From: DASQBT01 sp963746955
GTDB lineage: Bacteria; Pseudomonadota; Gammaproteobacteria; Burkholderiales; Thiobacillaceae
Length of the DNA stretch: 64,000 nt
Reading direction: 5' to 3'
Assembly (NCBI GenBank): GCA_963746955.1
Contig: CAVVDR010000021.1
Span: 28,088-92,087 of the forward strand
Of this stretch, positions 24,679 through 31,797 are shown in pieces. Below the pieces are notes generated by a model. The model was not told where the DNA came from, ran no database searches, and worked only from the letters and a program-made list of their open reading frames with translations. The stretch's first letter is position 1. Every line of letters begins with the position of its first letter. Made by a program: the position numbers and the translations under genes.

Positions 24679-24996
24679 TTAAGCGTCCACCATCTCACCA
24701 TTGGACTTGAAAACGCGCACCTTGCGGCCATCCTCAAGCACCTTGAAACCAACCCGGTCGGCCTTCTGGGTGCCCGGATTGAACAAAGCTAAATTGGAAG
24801 CATCAAGCGGCATTTCCTTCTCGACGATGCCACCCGTAGTGCCCTTGAAAGGATTCGGTTTCTGATGCTTCTTGACCCGATTTATTCCTTCCACCACCAC
24901 ATGCCCGTCGTCCAGCACACGCAGCACAGAGCCGCGCCTGCCCTTGTCCTTACCGGCCAACACGACGACCTGATCACCCTTGCGAATACGCGCCAT
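24679..24996 (-). CDS. rplX: 50S ribosomal protein L24
   Basis: 105 residues. An assembly-initiating protein with an N-terminal KOW motif (RKGDQVVVLAGKDKGRRGSVLRV). The middle block EGINRVKKHQKPN and the ending KVRVFKSNGEMVDA are typical. It lies between rplN and rplE. Confidence 0.98.
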   Translation of the reverse strand: MARIRKGDQVVVLAGKDKGRRGSVLRVLDDGHVVVEGINRVKKHQKPNPFKGTTGGIVEKEMPLDASNLALFNPGTQKADRVGFKVLEDGRKVRVFKSNGEMVDA

Positions 24997-25007
24997 GACA
25001 AATCTCC

Positions 25008-25376
25008 TTACAGCACTTCCGGCGCGAGCGAAACAATCTTCATGAATCGCTCGGTACGGAGTTCACGGGTTACCGGCCCGAAAATCCGGGTGCCGATCGG
25101 CTCAAGTTTGTTGTTCAACAGGACTGCGGCATTGCCATCAAACTTGATCAGCGAACCATCGGGACGACGCACGCCCTTGGCGGTGCGCACCACCACGGCG
25201 TTATAGACATCACCCTTCTTGACCCGTCCGCGCGGGGCCGCATCTTTGATGCTGACCTTGATGATGTCGCCTACGCCGGCATAGCGCCGATGGCTGCCGC
25301 CCAGCACTTTGATGCACATAACGGTGCGTGCACCCGTATTGTCAGCCACGTCCAGAATGGACTGCATTTGAATCAT
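25008..25376 (-). CDS. rplN: 50S ribosomal protein L14
   Basis: A 122-residue beta-barrel protein at the subunit interface, and the first gene of the spc operon. The start MIQMQSILDVADNTGARTVMCIKVLGG and the ending FMKIVSLAPEVL are diagnostic. A promoter with consensus spacing lies 118 bases upstream, in the 150-base gap after rpsQ. Confidence 0.98.
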   Translation of the reverse strand: MIQMQSILDVADNTGARTVMCIKVLGGSHRRYAGVGDIIKVSIKDAAPRGRVKKGDVYNAVVVRTAKGVRRPDGSLIKFDGNAAVLLNNKLEPIGTRIFGPVTRELRTERFMKIVSLAPEVL

Positions 25377-25400
25377 GATTCAATCTCCAACTTAACCCGC

Positions 25401-25482
25401 ACCTGGCTGCCCAGGTAGCCGCGGCGTCAGTCTTGGACCCCGTTAGGGGAGGAAACTACACAGCGCCAGTCCTTTCGGCGCC
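25401..25482 (-). other. Leader hairpins between the spc promoter and rplN
   Basis: Two inverted repeats lie in the untranslated region before rplN: ACCTGG-N4-CCAGGT (25401-25416) and GCGCC-N9-GGCGC (25463-25481). Neither is followed by a U-run, so they are not intrinsic terminators. They could shape a regulatory leader, but no known motif is recognised. Confidence 0.35.
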
Positions 25483-25494
25483 AAGGAAGGGCGG

Positions 25495-25523
25495 ATTGTA
25501 CGGGGCCTCGCGGGACTTGGCAA
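25495..25523 (-). promoter_or_regulatory. spc operon promoter
   Basis: On the minus strand, TTGCCA (25523-25518), a 17-base spacer and TACAAT (25500-25495) follow four bases past the rpsQ stop. The next bases are GC-rich (CCGCCC), as in growth-rate-controlled promoters. It would drive rplN onward. Confidence 0.65.
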
Positions 25524-25526
25524 GGC

Positions 25527-25787
25527 CTACGAAGCAGCCCGCTCAATCAACTTGACCACTGTCCAGGTCTTGGTTTTGGAATAGGGTCTGGATTCCCGGA
25601 TTTCGACCACGTCGCCTTCCTTATACTCATTGTTTTCGTCATGCGCGTGGTGTTTGCTCGATAGTCGGATCACCTTGCCTATCACCGCGTGCTTGACCCG
25701 GCGCTCAACCAGCACCGTCACGGTCTTGGCCATTTTGTCGCTGACCACGCGGCCAGTCATGCTGCGTACAACTCTAGTCTCACTCAT
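25527..25787 (-). CDS. rpsQ: 30S ribosomal protein S17
   Basis: An 86-residue OB-fold primary rRNA-binding protein, last gene of the S10 set. TGRVVSDKMAKTVTVLVERRVKH and GDVVEIRESRPYSKTKTW are diagnostic. The ATG overlaps the rpmC stop by four bases (ATGA). Confidence 0.98.
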   Translation of the reverse strand: MSETRVVRSMTGRVVSDKMAKTVTVLVERRVKHAVIGKVIRLSSKHHAHDENNEYKEGDVVEIRESRPYSKTKTWTVVKLIERAAS

Positions 25788-25975
25788 GCTCGGGCCTTTT
25801 GATGCATAACTGTCTTAATCCGCGCGATATCCTGGCGCAGCTTGCCCAAGTCGGCAGTCTTGTTGGACTGCTGGGTCGCCAACTGCATGCGCAGGGCAAA
25901 GTGGGCACGGAGCAGGCTGTCCAGTTCTTGATTGAGTTCGTCGGCCGTTTTGCCGCGCAATTCTTTCGCATTCAT
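25784..25975 (-). CDS. rpmC: 50S ribosomal protein L29
   Basis: A 63-residue helical hairpin protein near the peptide exit, part of the docking site for trigger factor and SRP together with L23. MNAKELRGKTADELNQELDSL and RQDIARIKTVMHQKA are typical. Overlaps rpsQ by four bases and follows rplP by two. Confidence 0.97.
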   Translation of the reverse strand: MNAKELRGKTADELNQELDSLLRAHFALRMQLATQQSNKTADLGKLRQDIARIKTVMHQKARA

Positions 25976-25977
25976 GC

Positions 25978-26394
25978 TTAGCTCCCGATCATGCGGGTGA
26001 CAAACGCTGTCTGGATCGGCAGCTTCGCCGCGGCGAGGCGAAAGGCTTCCCGAGCCAGCGTTTCATCGACGCCGTCCATTTCATACAGCACCTTGCCGGG
26101 CTGAATTTCGGCAACGTAATATTCCGGACTGCCCTTGCCATTGCCCATCCGCACTTCGGCAGGTTTCTTGGACACTGGCTTGTCCGGAAAAATCCGGATC
26201 CAGATTCGCCCACCCCGTTTGATATGCCGGGTCATAGCGCGGCGCGCGGCTTCGATTTGGCGCGCGGTCAGGCGGCCGCGGCCAATTGCCTTGAGACCGT
26301 ATTCTCCGAAGCTCACCTTGGCGCCACGGGTAGCCTTGCCCGTATTGCGGCCTTTTTGTTCCTTGCGGTATTTCCTTCTAGCTGGCTGCAGCAT
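25978..26394 (-). CDS. rplP: 50S ribosomal protein L16
   Basis: 138 residues. Organises the A-site tRNA region. MLQPARRKYRKEQKGRN, FGEYGLKAIGRGRLTARQIEAARRA and RIWIRIFPDKPVSKKPAEVRMGNGKG are diagnostic. Its start lies 17 bases inside the rpsC gene, so translation is probably coupled. Confidence 0.98.
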   Translation of the reverse strand: MLQPARRKYRKEQKGRNTGKATRGAKVSFGEYGLKAIGRGRLTARQIEAARRAMTRHIKRGGRIWIRIFPDKPVSKKPAEVRMGNGKGSPEYYVAEIQPGKVLYEMDGVDETLAREAFRLAAAKLPIQTAFVTRMIGS

Positions 26395-27082
26395 GTCTTA
26401 CCCCTGGTTTCTTGCCGCGCTTTTCCGGCTCTGCGGCCACCGGCTGATCGCCACGGTTCAGGCTGTCGCCCTTATAAACCCAGACCTTGATTCCGGTAAT
26501 GCCATAGTTGGTCTTTGCTTCCGCCACGCCATAATCGATCTCTGCACGCAGGGTATGCAGGGGCACCCGGCCTTCGCGATACCACTCTCGGCGGGCGATT
26601 TCAGCGCCGTTCAGTCGCCCTGAACTCATGATCTTGACGCCCTGCGCGCCCAAGCGCATGGCGTTCTGCATAGCACGCTTCATGGCACGGCGAAACATCA
26701 CCCGCTTTTCCAGCTGCTGGGCAATTCCGTCGGCAATGATTTGCGCATCTGTTTCAGGCTTGCGCACTTCTTCAATGTTGACGTGTACCGGCACCATCAT
26801 CATACGACCCAAGTCGGCGCGCAGTCTCTCGATGTCTTCGCCTTTCTTGCCGATTACGACGCCGGGGCGCGCGCTGTAAATGGTGATCCGCGCATTCTTG
26901 GCGGGACGCTCGATGATTACCTTGCTGACGGATGCGCCGGCCAGCTTGCGCTTGAGGTACTCGCGCACCTTCAGGTCTTCCTTGAGAGTGGATGCAAAGT
27001 CCTTGTTGGAGCCATACCACTTGGCCGTCCAGGAACGCTGTACGCTCAGACGGAAGCCAATCGGATGTATTTTCTGTCCCAT
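26378..27082 (-). CDS. rpsC: 30S ribosomal protein S3
   Basis: 234 residues. Head protein of the small subunit with an N-terminal KH domain (PGVVIGKKGEDIERL, about residues 69-84). It is part of the mRNA entry channel. MGQKIHPIGFRLSVQRSWTAKWY fixes the start. The C-terminal tail RGDQPVAAEPEKRGKKPGVRHAAAS is variable, as expected. Its last 17 bases overlap rplP. Confidence 0.98.
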   Translation of the reverse strand: MGQKIHPIGFRLSVQRSWTAKWYGSNKDFASTLKEDLKVREYLKRKLAGASVSKVIIERPAKNARITIYSARPGVVIGKKGEDIERLRADLGRMMMVPVHVNIEEVRKPETDAQIIADGIAQQLEKRVMFRRAMKRAMQNAMRLGAQGVKIMSSGRLNGAEIARREWYREGRVPLHTLRAEIDYGVAEAKTNYGITGIKVWVYKGDSLNRGDQPVAAEPEKRGKKPGVRHAAAS

Positions 27083-27086
27083 GTCC

Positions 27087-27419
27087 CTAATCTCCGACCG
27101 TCACGGTGATGTGGCAAGTCTGCTTTTCAATTCGATTACCCCGGCCTTTGGCCCGGGCGGCAAAACGTTTGAGGCTCGGCCCCTTGTCGACGTAAATGGT
27201 TTTTACCTTGAGCACGTCAATATCCGCTCCCTCATTGTGTTCCGCGTTGGCAATGGCCGACTCCAGCACCTTCTTGATAATTGTGGCGCCTTTTTTGGGA
27301 CTGAAGGCAAGAACGTTGAGTGCACGGTCCACAGGCAGGCCGCGGACCTGATCAGCCACCAACCTGCCCTTCTGGGCAGAAAGACGGGTGCCACGTAAAT
27401 GTGCGGAAACTTCCATCAT
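27087..27419 (-). CDS. rplV: 50S ribosomal protein L22
   Basis: 110 residues. Lines the peptide exit tunnel with its beta-hairpin. HLRGTRLSAQKGRLVADQVRG and the hairpin region LKRFAARAKGRGNRI are diagnostic and look wild type for macrolide sensitivity. The start is ATG 27419 or the next codon (27416), after AAGGAT. The frame is open 12 codons upstream, through the rpsS end. Confidence 0.97.
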   Translation of the reverse strand: MMEVSAHLRGTRLSAQKGRLVADQVRGLPVDRALNVLAFSPKKGATIIKKVLESAIANAEHNEGADIDVLKVKTIYVDKGPSLKRFAARAKGRGNRIEKQTCHITVTVGD

Positions 27420-27426
27420 GGGATCC

Positions 27427-27702
27427 TTATCTCTTCGCTTTCTTGTCGGCCGCATGACCCTTGAACGTGCGGGTCATCGCAAATTCTCCAAGCTTGTGGC
27501 CCACCATGTTTTCGGTGACATACACCGGCACATGCTGGCGCCCATTGTGCACGGCCACAGTCAGGCCAATGAACTCCGGCAGTACCGTGGAGCGCCTGGA
27601 CCAGGTTTTGATCGGTCGCTTGTCCTTGCTGGCCTGTGCGGCCTCCACCTTTTTCATCAGGTGGTCATCGACAAATGGGCCTTTTTTGACTGAACGTGTC
27701 AT
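27427..27702 (-). CDS. rpsS: 30S ribosomal protein S19
   Basis: 91 residues. Head protein that forms a complex with S13. MTRSVKKGPFVDDHLMKKV and TWSRRSTVLPEFIGLTVAVHNGRQHVPVYVTENMVGHKLGEF are diagnostic. Normal place between rplB and rplV. Confidence 0.98.
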   Translation of the reverse strand: MTRSVKKGPFVDDHLMKKVEAAQASKDKRPIKTWSRRSTVLPEFIGLTVAVHNGRQHVPVYVTENMVGHKLGEFAMTRTFKGHAADKKAKR

Positions 27703-27717
27703 CTTCCCTTACCTCAA

Positions 27718-28545
27718 TCAGTTGGCGTGACGGCGACGCACAATCATGCTATTCGTGCGCTTGTTGCTGCGTGTACGGTAACCCTTGGTGGGCGTGCCCC
27801 AAGGGCTGACCGGAACCCTGCCCGCACCGGTGCGGCCCTCGCCGCCGCCATGCGGGTGATCGACCGGGTTCATGGCTACGCCACGCACCGTGGGACGGAT
27901 ACCGCGCCAGCGGTTGGCGCCGGCCTTGCCGATTGAACGCAGGCTGTGCTCTCCATTCCCGACTTCACCTAGAGTTGCGCGGCAATCCACGTGAACCCTG
28001 CGTATCTCGCCGGAGCGCAGACGAAGTTGGGCGTACACGCCTTCACGCGCCAGCAACTGTACGGAGGTTCCGGCCGCACGCGCCAACTGGGCACCCTTGC
28101 CCGGCTGCAACTCGATTGCATGGATAGTGGAGCCAACGGGAATGTTGCGCAAAGGCAGGCAGTTACCCGGTTTGATGGGGGCTTCCGCGCCGCTCATCAA
28201 CGGGCTGCCAGTTTCCACCCCACGCGGCGCAAGAATGTAGCGCCGTTCACCGTCTGCGTAGCACAACAATGCAAGGTGGGCAGAACGGTTGGGGTCGTAC
28301 TCAAGCCGCTCCACCTTGGCAGCCACGCCATCCTTGTCGCGGCGAAAATCCACCAGGCGATAGTGTTGCTTGTGGCCACCGCCCTTGTGACGGGTGGTGA
28401 TATGGCCATTATTGTTGCGGCCTGAGCCCCGCTTCTTCGATTCAAGCAGACTGGCGACAGGCGCGCCCTTGTGCAGGTTCGGGCTGACTACCTTCACCAC
28501 GGCGCGGCGGCCAGCAGAAGTCGGTTTAACTTTGACGAGTGCCAT
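27718..28545 (-). CDS. rplB: 50S ribosomal protein L2
   Basis: 275 residues. A core protein needed for subunit association and peptidyl transfer. It has an N-terminal OB-like domain and a C-terminal SH3-like domain. The signature GGGEGRTGAGRVPVSPWG with the preceding MNPVDHPHG includes the conserved histidine linked to peptidyl transferase. Full length. Confidence 0.99.
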   Translation of the reverse strand: MALVKVKPTSAGRRAVVKVVSPNLHKGAPVASLLESKKRGSGRNNNGHITTRHKGGGHKQHYRLVDFRRDKDGVAAKVERLEYDPNRSAHLALLCYADGERRYILAPRGVETGSPLMSGAEAPIKPGNCLPLRNIPVGSTIHAIELQPGKGAQLARAAGTSVQLLAREGVYAQLRLRSGEIRRVHVDCRATLGEVGNGEHSLRSIGKAGANRWRGIRPTVRGVAMNPVDHPHGGGEGRTGAGRVPVSPWGTPTKGYRTRSNKRTNSMIVRRRHAN

Positions 28546-28556
28546 GTCGTTTCCCC

Positions 28557-28865
28557 TTACTGGCCAGCCGTCAGGTCAAGTTCCTGGCCGGACTTGATGC
28601 TGACATAGGCCTTTTTCCAGTCCTGACGACGGCCCGTGACGCGGCCAGAGCGCTTGGTTTTGCCCTTTACGTTGGCCACCTGAACACCCGTTACTTCAAC
28701 CTTGAACAAATGTTCCACTGCGGCGGTAATTTCCTGCTTGGTGGCATCGGACAGCACCCGGAACACAGCCTGATTCAGCTTATCGGCCACTCGTGTGCTC
28801 TTTTCGGATACAACTGGCGCCAAGATGACCTTGAGCAGACGCTCGGTATGGGTTGCGCTCTTCAC
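28557..28865 (-). CDS. rplW: 50S ribosomal protein L23
   Basis: 102 residues. A tunnel-exit protein and docking point for trigger factor and SRP. LAPVVSEKSTRVADKLNQAVFRV and KGKTKRSGRVTGRRQDWKKAYV are diagnostic. It starts with GTG, overlapping the rplD stop by four bases (GTGA). Confidence 0.97.
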   Translation of the reverse strand: MKSATHTERLLKVILAPVVSEKSTRVADKLNQAVFRVLSDATKQEITAAVEHLFKVEVTGVQVANVKGKTKRSGRVTGRRQDWKKAYVSIKSGQELDLTAGQ

Positions 28866-29479
28866 AGCATCTCCTCGAATTGCTTGACCGCCTGCTTGGT
28901 CATCAGGACGTTGCCGAACTTCATCAGGCTCCAGGGATCCACATGCCGGGGCTCAACCAAGTAGACATTGACCAGATTTCGGGACGACAGCCACAGATTT
29001 TCATCTACGTCGTCGGCAATGATCATGACTTTGTCATAGCCCATGCCTTTGAGCTTCTGGGCGAGCAGCTTGGTTTTGGGCGCATCGACTCCCAGCCCAT
29101 CCACCACTTTCAGCTTGCCGTCGCGAGCCAGCTGGGACAGGATCGCCGCCATCCCCGCGCGGTACATCTTGCGGTTGACTTTGTGGGTGTAATTCTCTTC
29201 CCCGGTATTCGGAAAGATCCTGCCGCCGCCTCGCCACAGCGGGCTCGAGGTCATGCCGGCGCGAGCGCGGCCAGTGCCTTTCTGTCGAAACGGCTTTTTC
29301 GTGCTGTGTCTGACTTCTTCGCGGTCCTTCTGCTTGCTGTTTCCACTACGCGCATTGGACATAAACGCGGTCACCACCTGATGCACCAGCGCTTCATTGT
29401 AATCGCGGGCGAAGATTTCATCTGACGCCACCAGACTGGAAGCCTGCTTGCCTTGATCGTTAATCACGGTCAGCTCCAT
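28862..29479 (-). CDS. rplD: 50S ribosomal protein L4
   Basis: 205 residues. A tunnel protein, and in enterobacteria the autogenous repressor of the S10 operon through transcription attenuation. The tunnel loop block KPFRQKGTGRARAG...SPLWRGGG is present. A leader with a hairpin lies before rplC here, a possible target. Overlaps rplC by one base. Confidence 0.98.
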   Translation of the reverse strand: MELTVINDQGKQASSLVASDEIFARDYNEALVHQVVTAFMSNARSGNSKQKDREEVRHSTKKPFRQKGTGRARAGMTSSPLWRGGGRIFPNTGEENYTHKVNRKMYRAGMAAILSQLARDGKLKVVDGLGVDAPKTKLLAQKLKGMGYDKVMIIADDVDENLWLSSRNLVNVYLVEPRHVDPWSLMKFGNVLMTKQAVKQFEEML

Positions 29480-30123
29480 CAGGCACCCCCTTTCACGGCG
29501 GGGCGCACAAGCACGTCGCCGCCTTTAGAGCCAGGCACGGCGCCTTTCACCAGCAACAGGCCGCGCGCCGCATCAACACGGGCGATTTCGAGATTTTGCA
29601 CGGTGCGATTGACACCGCCGAGGTGTCCCGCCATGCGCTTGCCGGGAAACACGCGGCCGGGATCTTGAGCCATGCCGATGGAACCGGGAACGTTATGCGA
29701 ACGGGAGTTGCCGTGCGTGGCGCGTTGCGACTTGAAGTGGTGACGCTTGATAACGCCGGAAAATCCCTTGCCCTGGGTGACCCCGGATACGTCCACAATC
29801 TGACCCGGTTGGAAGATTTCCACGGAAATTGCAGCACCCGGTTGATATTGGGCTAGAGCATCCGCAGCCACAGTAAATTCCTGCAGACCTTCGCCGGCTT
29901 CGGCACCCGCTTTGGCAAAAAGCCCGGCCTGGGCTTTGTTCACCCGGCTGTTGCGGCGGGCACCAAAAGTCACCTGGATGGCGTTATAGCCATCGGTGGA
30001 TTCGGTCTTGATCTGAGTGACGCGATTATTCGACATTTCCAACACGGTCACCGGAACGGAAGCCCCGTCCGCAGTGAAGATGCGGGTCATGCCGACCTTA
30101 CGGCCGACGAGTCCGACGCTCAT
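29479..30123 (-). CDS. rplC: 50S ribosomal protein L3
   Basis: 214 residues. Binds near the peptidyl transferase centre. The start MSVGLVGRKVGMTRIF has AAAGGAA upstream. The long internal loop with GKGFSGVIKRHHFKSQRATHGNS is the centre-contacting arm, and the Gln of KSQRATHGN is the usual methylation position. First gene after the S10-type promoter at 30235. Confidence 0.98.
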   Translation of the reverse strand: MSVGLVGRKVGMTRIFTADGASVPVTVLEMSNNRVTQIKTESTDGYNAIQVTFGARRNSRVNKAQAGLFAKAGAEAGEGLQEFTVAADALAQYQPGAAISVEIFQPGQIVDVSGVTQGKGFSGVIKRHHFKSQRATHGNSRSHNVPGSIGMAQDPGRVFPGKRMAGHLGGVNRTVQNLEIARVDAARGLLLVKGAVPGSKGGDVLVRPAVKGGA

Positions 30124-30197
30124 TTCACATTCCTTTTTTTGAAAACCCCGGTCGGCTGAGCCAATCCGGGCGCCGATTGCAATTGACCGGCCACCTC

Positions 30198-30216
30198 GCT
30201 CCCCACGCCGGGGAGC
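30198..30216 (-). other. Hairpin in the rplC leader
   Basis: A perfect 7-bp stem GCTCCCC-N5-GGGGAGC in the ~105-base untranslated region between the promoter at 30235-30263 and rplC. No U-run follows, so it is not a simple terminator. It is a candidate site for L4-type autoregulation, as known for the S10 leader of E. coli. The function is inferred from position. Confidence 0.4.
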
Positions 30217-30234
30217 CGTACAGCAAAGCGCGAG

Positions 30235-30263
30235 AGTTTACCCGTGATTCACGTTGAATTCAA
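30235..30263 (-). promoter_or_regulatory. Promoter between rpsJ and rplC
   Basis: On the minus strand, TTGAAT (30263-30258), a 17-base spacer and TAAACT (30240-30235) lie 11 bases past the rpsJ stop. The following bases CTCGCGCTTT match those after the tRNA-Tyr promoter at 48731, a GC-rich discriminator of the stringent type. Confidence 0.6.
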
Positions 30264-30273
30264 GCAACGCTGA

Positions 30274-30585
30274 TTAGAGCTTGATCTCAACGTCCACACC
30301 GGCCGGCAGATCCAGCTTCATCAACGCGTCGACGGTCTTGTCAGTGGGGTCAATGATATCCATCAGCCGGCGATGGGTGCGGATTTCGAACTGGTCCCGG
30401 GCCGTCTTGTTGACATGAGGGGAACTCAGCACGTCAAAGCGTTCGATGGAAGTGGGCAATGGCACCGGTCCTTTTACTACCGCACCGGTGCGTTTGGCGG
30501 TTTCCACGATCTCAAGCGCGGACTGGTCAATCAGTTTGTAATCGAAGGCTTTAAGGCGAATACGGATTTTTTGGCTTTGCATCAT
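30274..30585 (-). CDS. rpsJ: 30S ribosomal protein S10 (NusE)
   Basis: 103 residues (102 if the second ATG is used). Small-subunit head protein and, as NusE, partner of NusB and NusG in antitermination. KIRIRLKAFDYKLIDQSALEIVETAKRTGA is diagnostic. It starts two bases after tuf copy 1, so the two are probably coupled. A promoter separates it from rplC. Confidence 0.98.
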   Translation of the reverse strand: MMQSQKIRIRLKAFDYKLIDQSALEIVETAKRTGAVVKGPVPLPTSIERFDVLSSPHVNKTARDQFEIRTHRRLMDIIDPTDKTVDALMKLDLPAGVDVEIKL

Positions 30586-30587
30586 GT

Positions 30588-31778
30588 TTACTCAATAACT
30601 TTCGCGACCACGCCGGCGCCGACGGTACGGCCGCCTTCGCGGATGGCAAAGCGCAGGCCTTCTTCCATGGCGATCGGCGCAATCAGGGCAACGGTGATGC
30701 TGATGTTGTCGCCCGGCATCACCATCTCGGTCCCGGCCGGCAACTCAATCGAGCCGGTCACGTCGGTGGTGCGGAAGTAGAACTGCGGACGGTAGCCGTT
30801 GAAGAACGGGGTGTGACGCCCGCCTTCTTCCTTGGACAGCACGTAGATCTCGGCCGTGAATTTGGTGTGCGGGGTGATGGAGCCGGGCTTGGCCAGCACC
30901 TGGCCGCGCTCGACTTCTTCACGCTTGGTGCCGCGCAAGAGCACGCCTACGTTGTCACCGGCCTGGCCCTGGTCCAAAAGCTTCCTGAACATCTCAACCC
31001 CGGTGCAGGTGGTCTTGACCGTAGGCTTGATGCCGATGATTTCAATTTCCTCGCCGACCTTGATGACGCCGCGCTCGACCCGGCCGGTCACGACGGTGCC
31101 GCGGCCGGAGATGGAGAAGACGTCTTCGACCGGCATCAGGAAGGGCTGGTCAATGGCGCGCTCGGGCTGGGGTATGTAGGAGTCCAGCGCCGCCGCCAGT
31201 TTGAAGATGGAGGGCTCGCCGATGTCGCTCTGGTCGCCTTCCATGGCTTTCAGGGCAGACCCGATGATGATGGGGGTGTCGTCCCCCGGGAAGTCGTATT
31301 TGGACAGCAGTTCGCGCACTTCCATTTCGACCAGTTCAAGCAGTTCGGCGTCGTCGACCATGTCGGCCTTGTTCATGTAGACGACGATGTAGGGCACGCC
31401 GACCTGGCGTGCCAGCAGGATGTGTTCGCGGGTCTGCGGCATGGGGCCGTCAGCCGCCGACACGACCAGGATGGCGCCGTCCATCTGGGCGGCGCCAGTG
31501 ATCATGTTCTTCACATAGTCGGCGTGACCGGGGCAGTCAACGTGGGCGTAGTGCCGGTTCTCGGTCTCGTACTCGACGTGCGCAGTGTTGATGGTGATGC
31601 CGCGCGCCTTCTCCTCCGGCGCCGAGTCAATGTCGGCATAGTTCTTCGCCAATCCACCAAACTTCTTCGACAAGATAATGGTAATGGCCGCCGTCAGCGT
31701 GGTCTTGCCATGGTCCACGTGACCGATCGTCCCCACGTTTACGTGCGGCTTCGTGCGTTGAAACTTTTCCTTGGACAT
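30588..31778 (-). CDS. tuf: Elongation factor Tu, copy 1
   Basis: A 396-residue GTPase that brings aminoacyl-tRNA to the ribosome. G1 GHVDHGKT (19-26), switch II DCPGHADY (about 81-88) and G4 NKAD (about 136) are complete, as are domains 2 and 3. The protein is identical to copy 2 at 47164-48354. The DNA is the same in every line I compared, and identity stops within a few bases of the gene ends. That points to gene conversion between the two. It follows fusA by 19 bases, as in str operons. Confidence 0.99.
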   Translation of the reverse strand: MSKEKFQRTKPHVNVGTIGHVDHGKTTLTAAITIILSKKFGGLAKNYADIDSAPEEKARGITINTAHVEYETENRHYAHVDCPGHADYVKNMITGAAQMDGAILVVSAADGPMPQTREHILLARQVGVPYIVVYMNKADMVDDAELLELVEMEVRELLSKYDFPGDDTPIIIGSALKAMEGDQSDIGEPSIFKLAAALDSYIPQPERAIDQPFLMPVEDVFSISGRGTVVTGRVERGVIKVGEEIEIIGIKPTVKTTCTGVEMFRKLLDQGQAGDNVGVLLRGTKREEVERGQVLAKPGSITPHTKFTAEIYVLSKEEGGRHTPFFNGYRPQFYFRTTDVTGSIELPAGTEMVMPGDNISITVALIAPIAMEEGLRFAIREGGRTVGAGVVAKVIE

Positions 31779-31797
31779 GTCTTGGCCCCTGTTGAGT

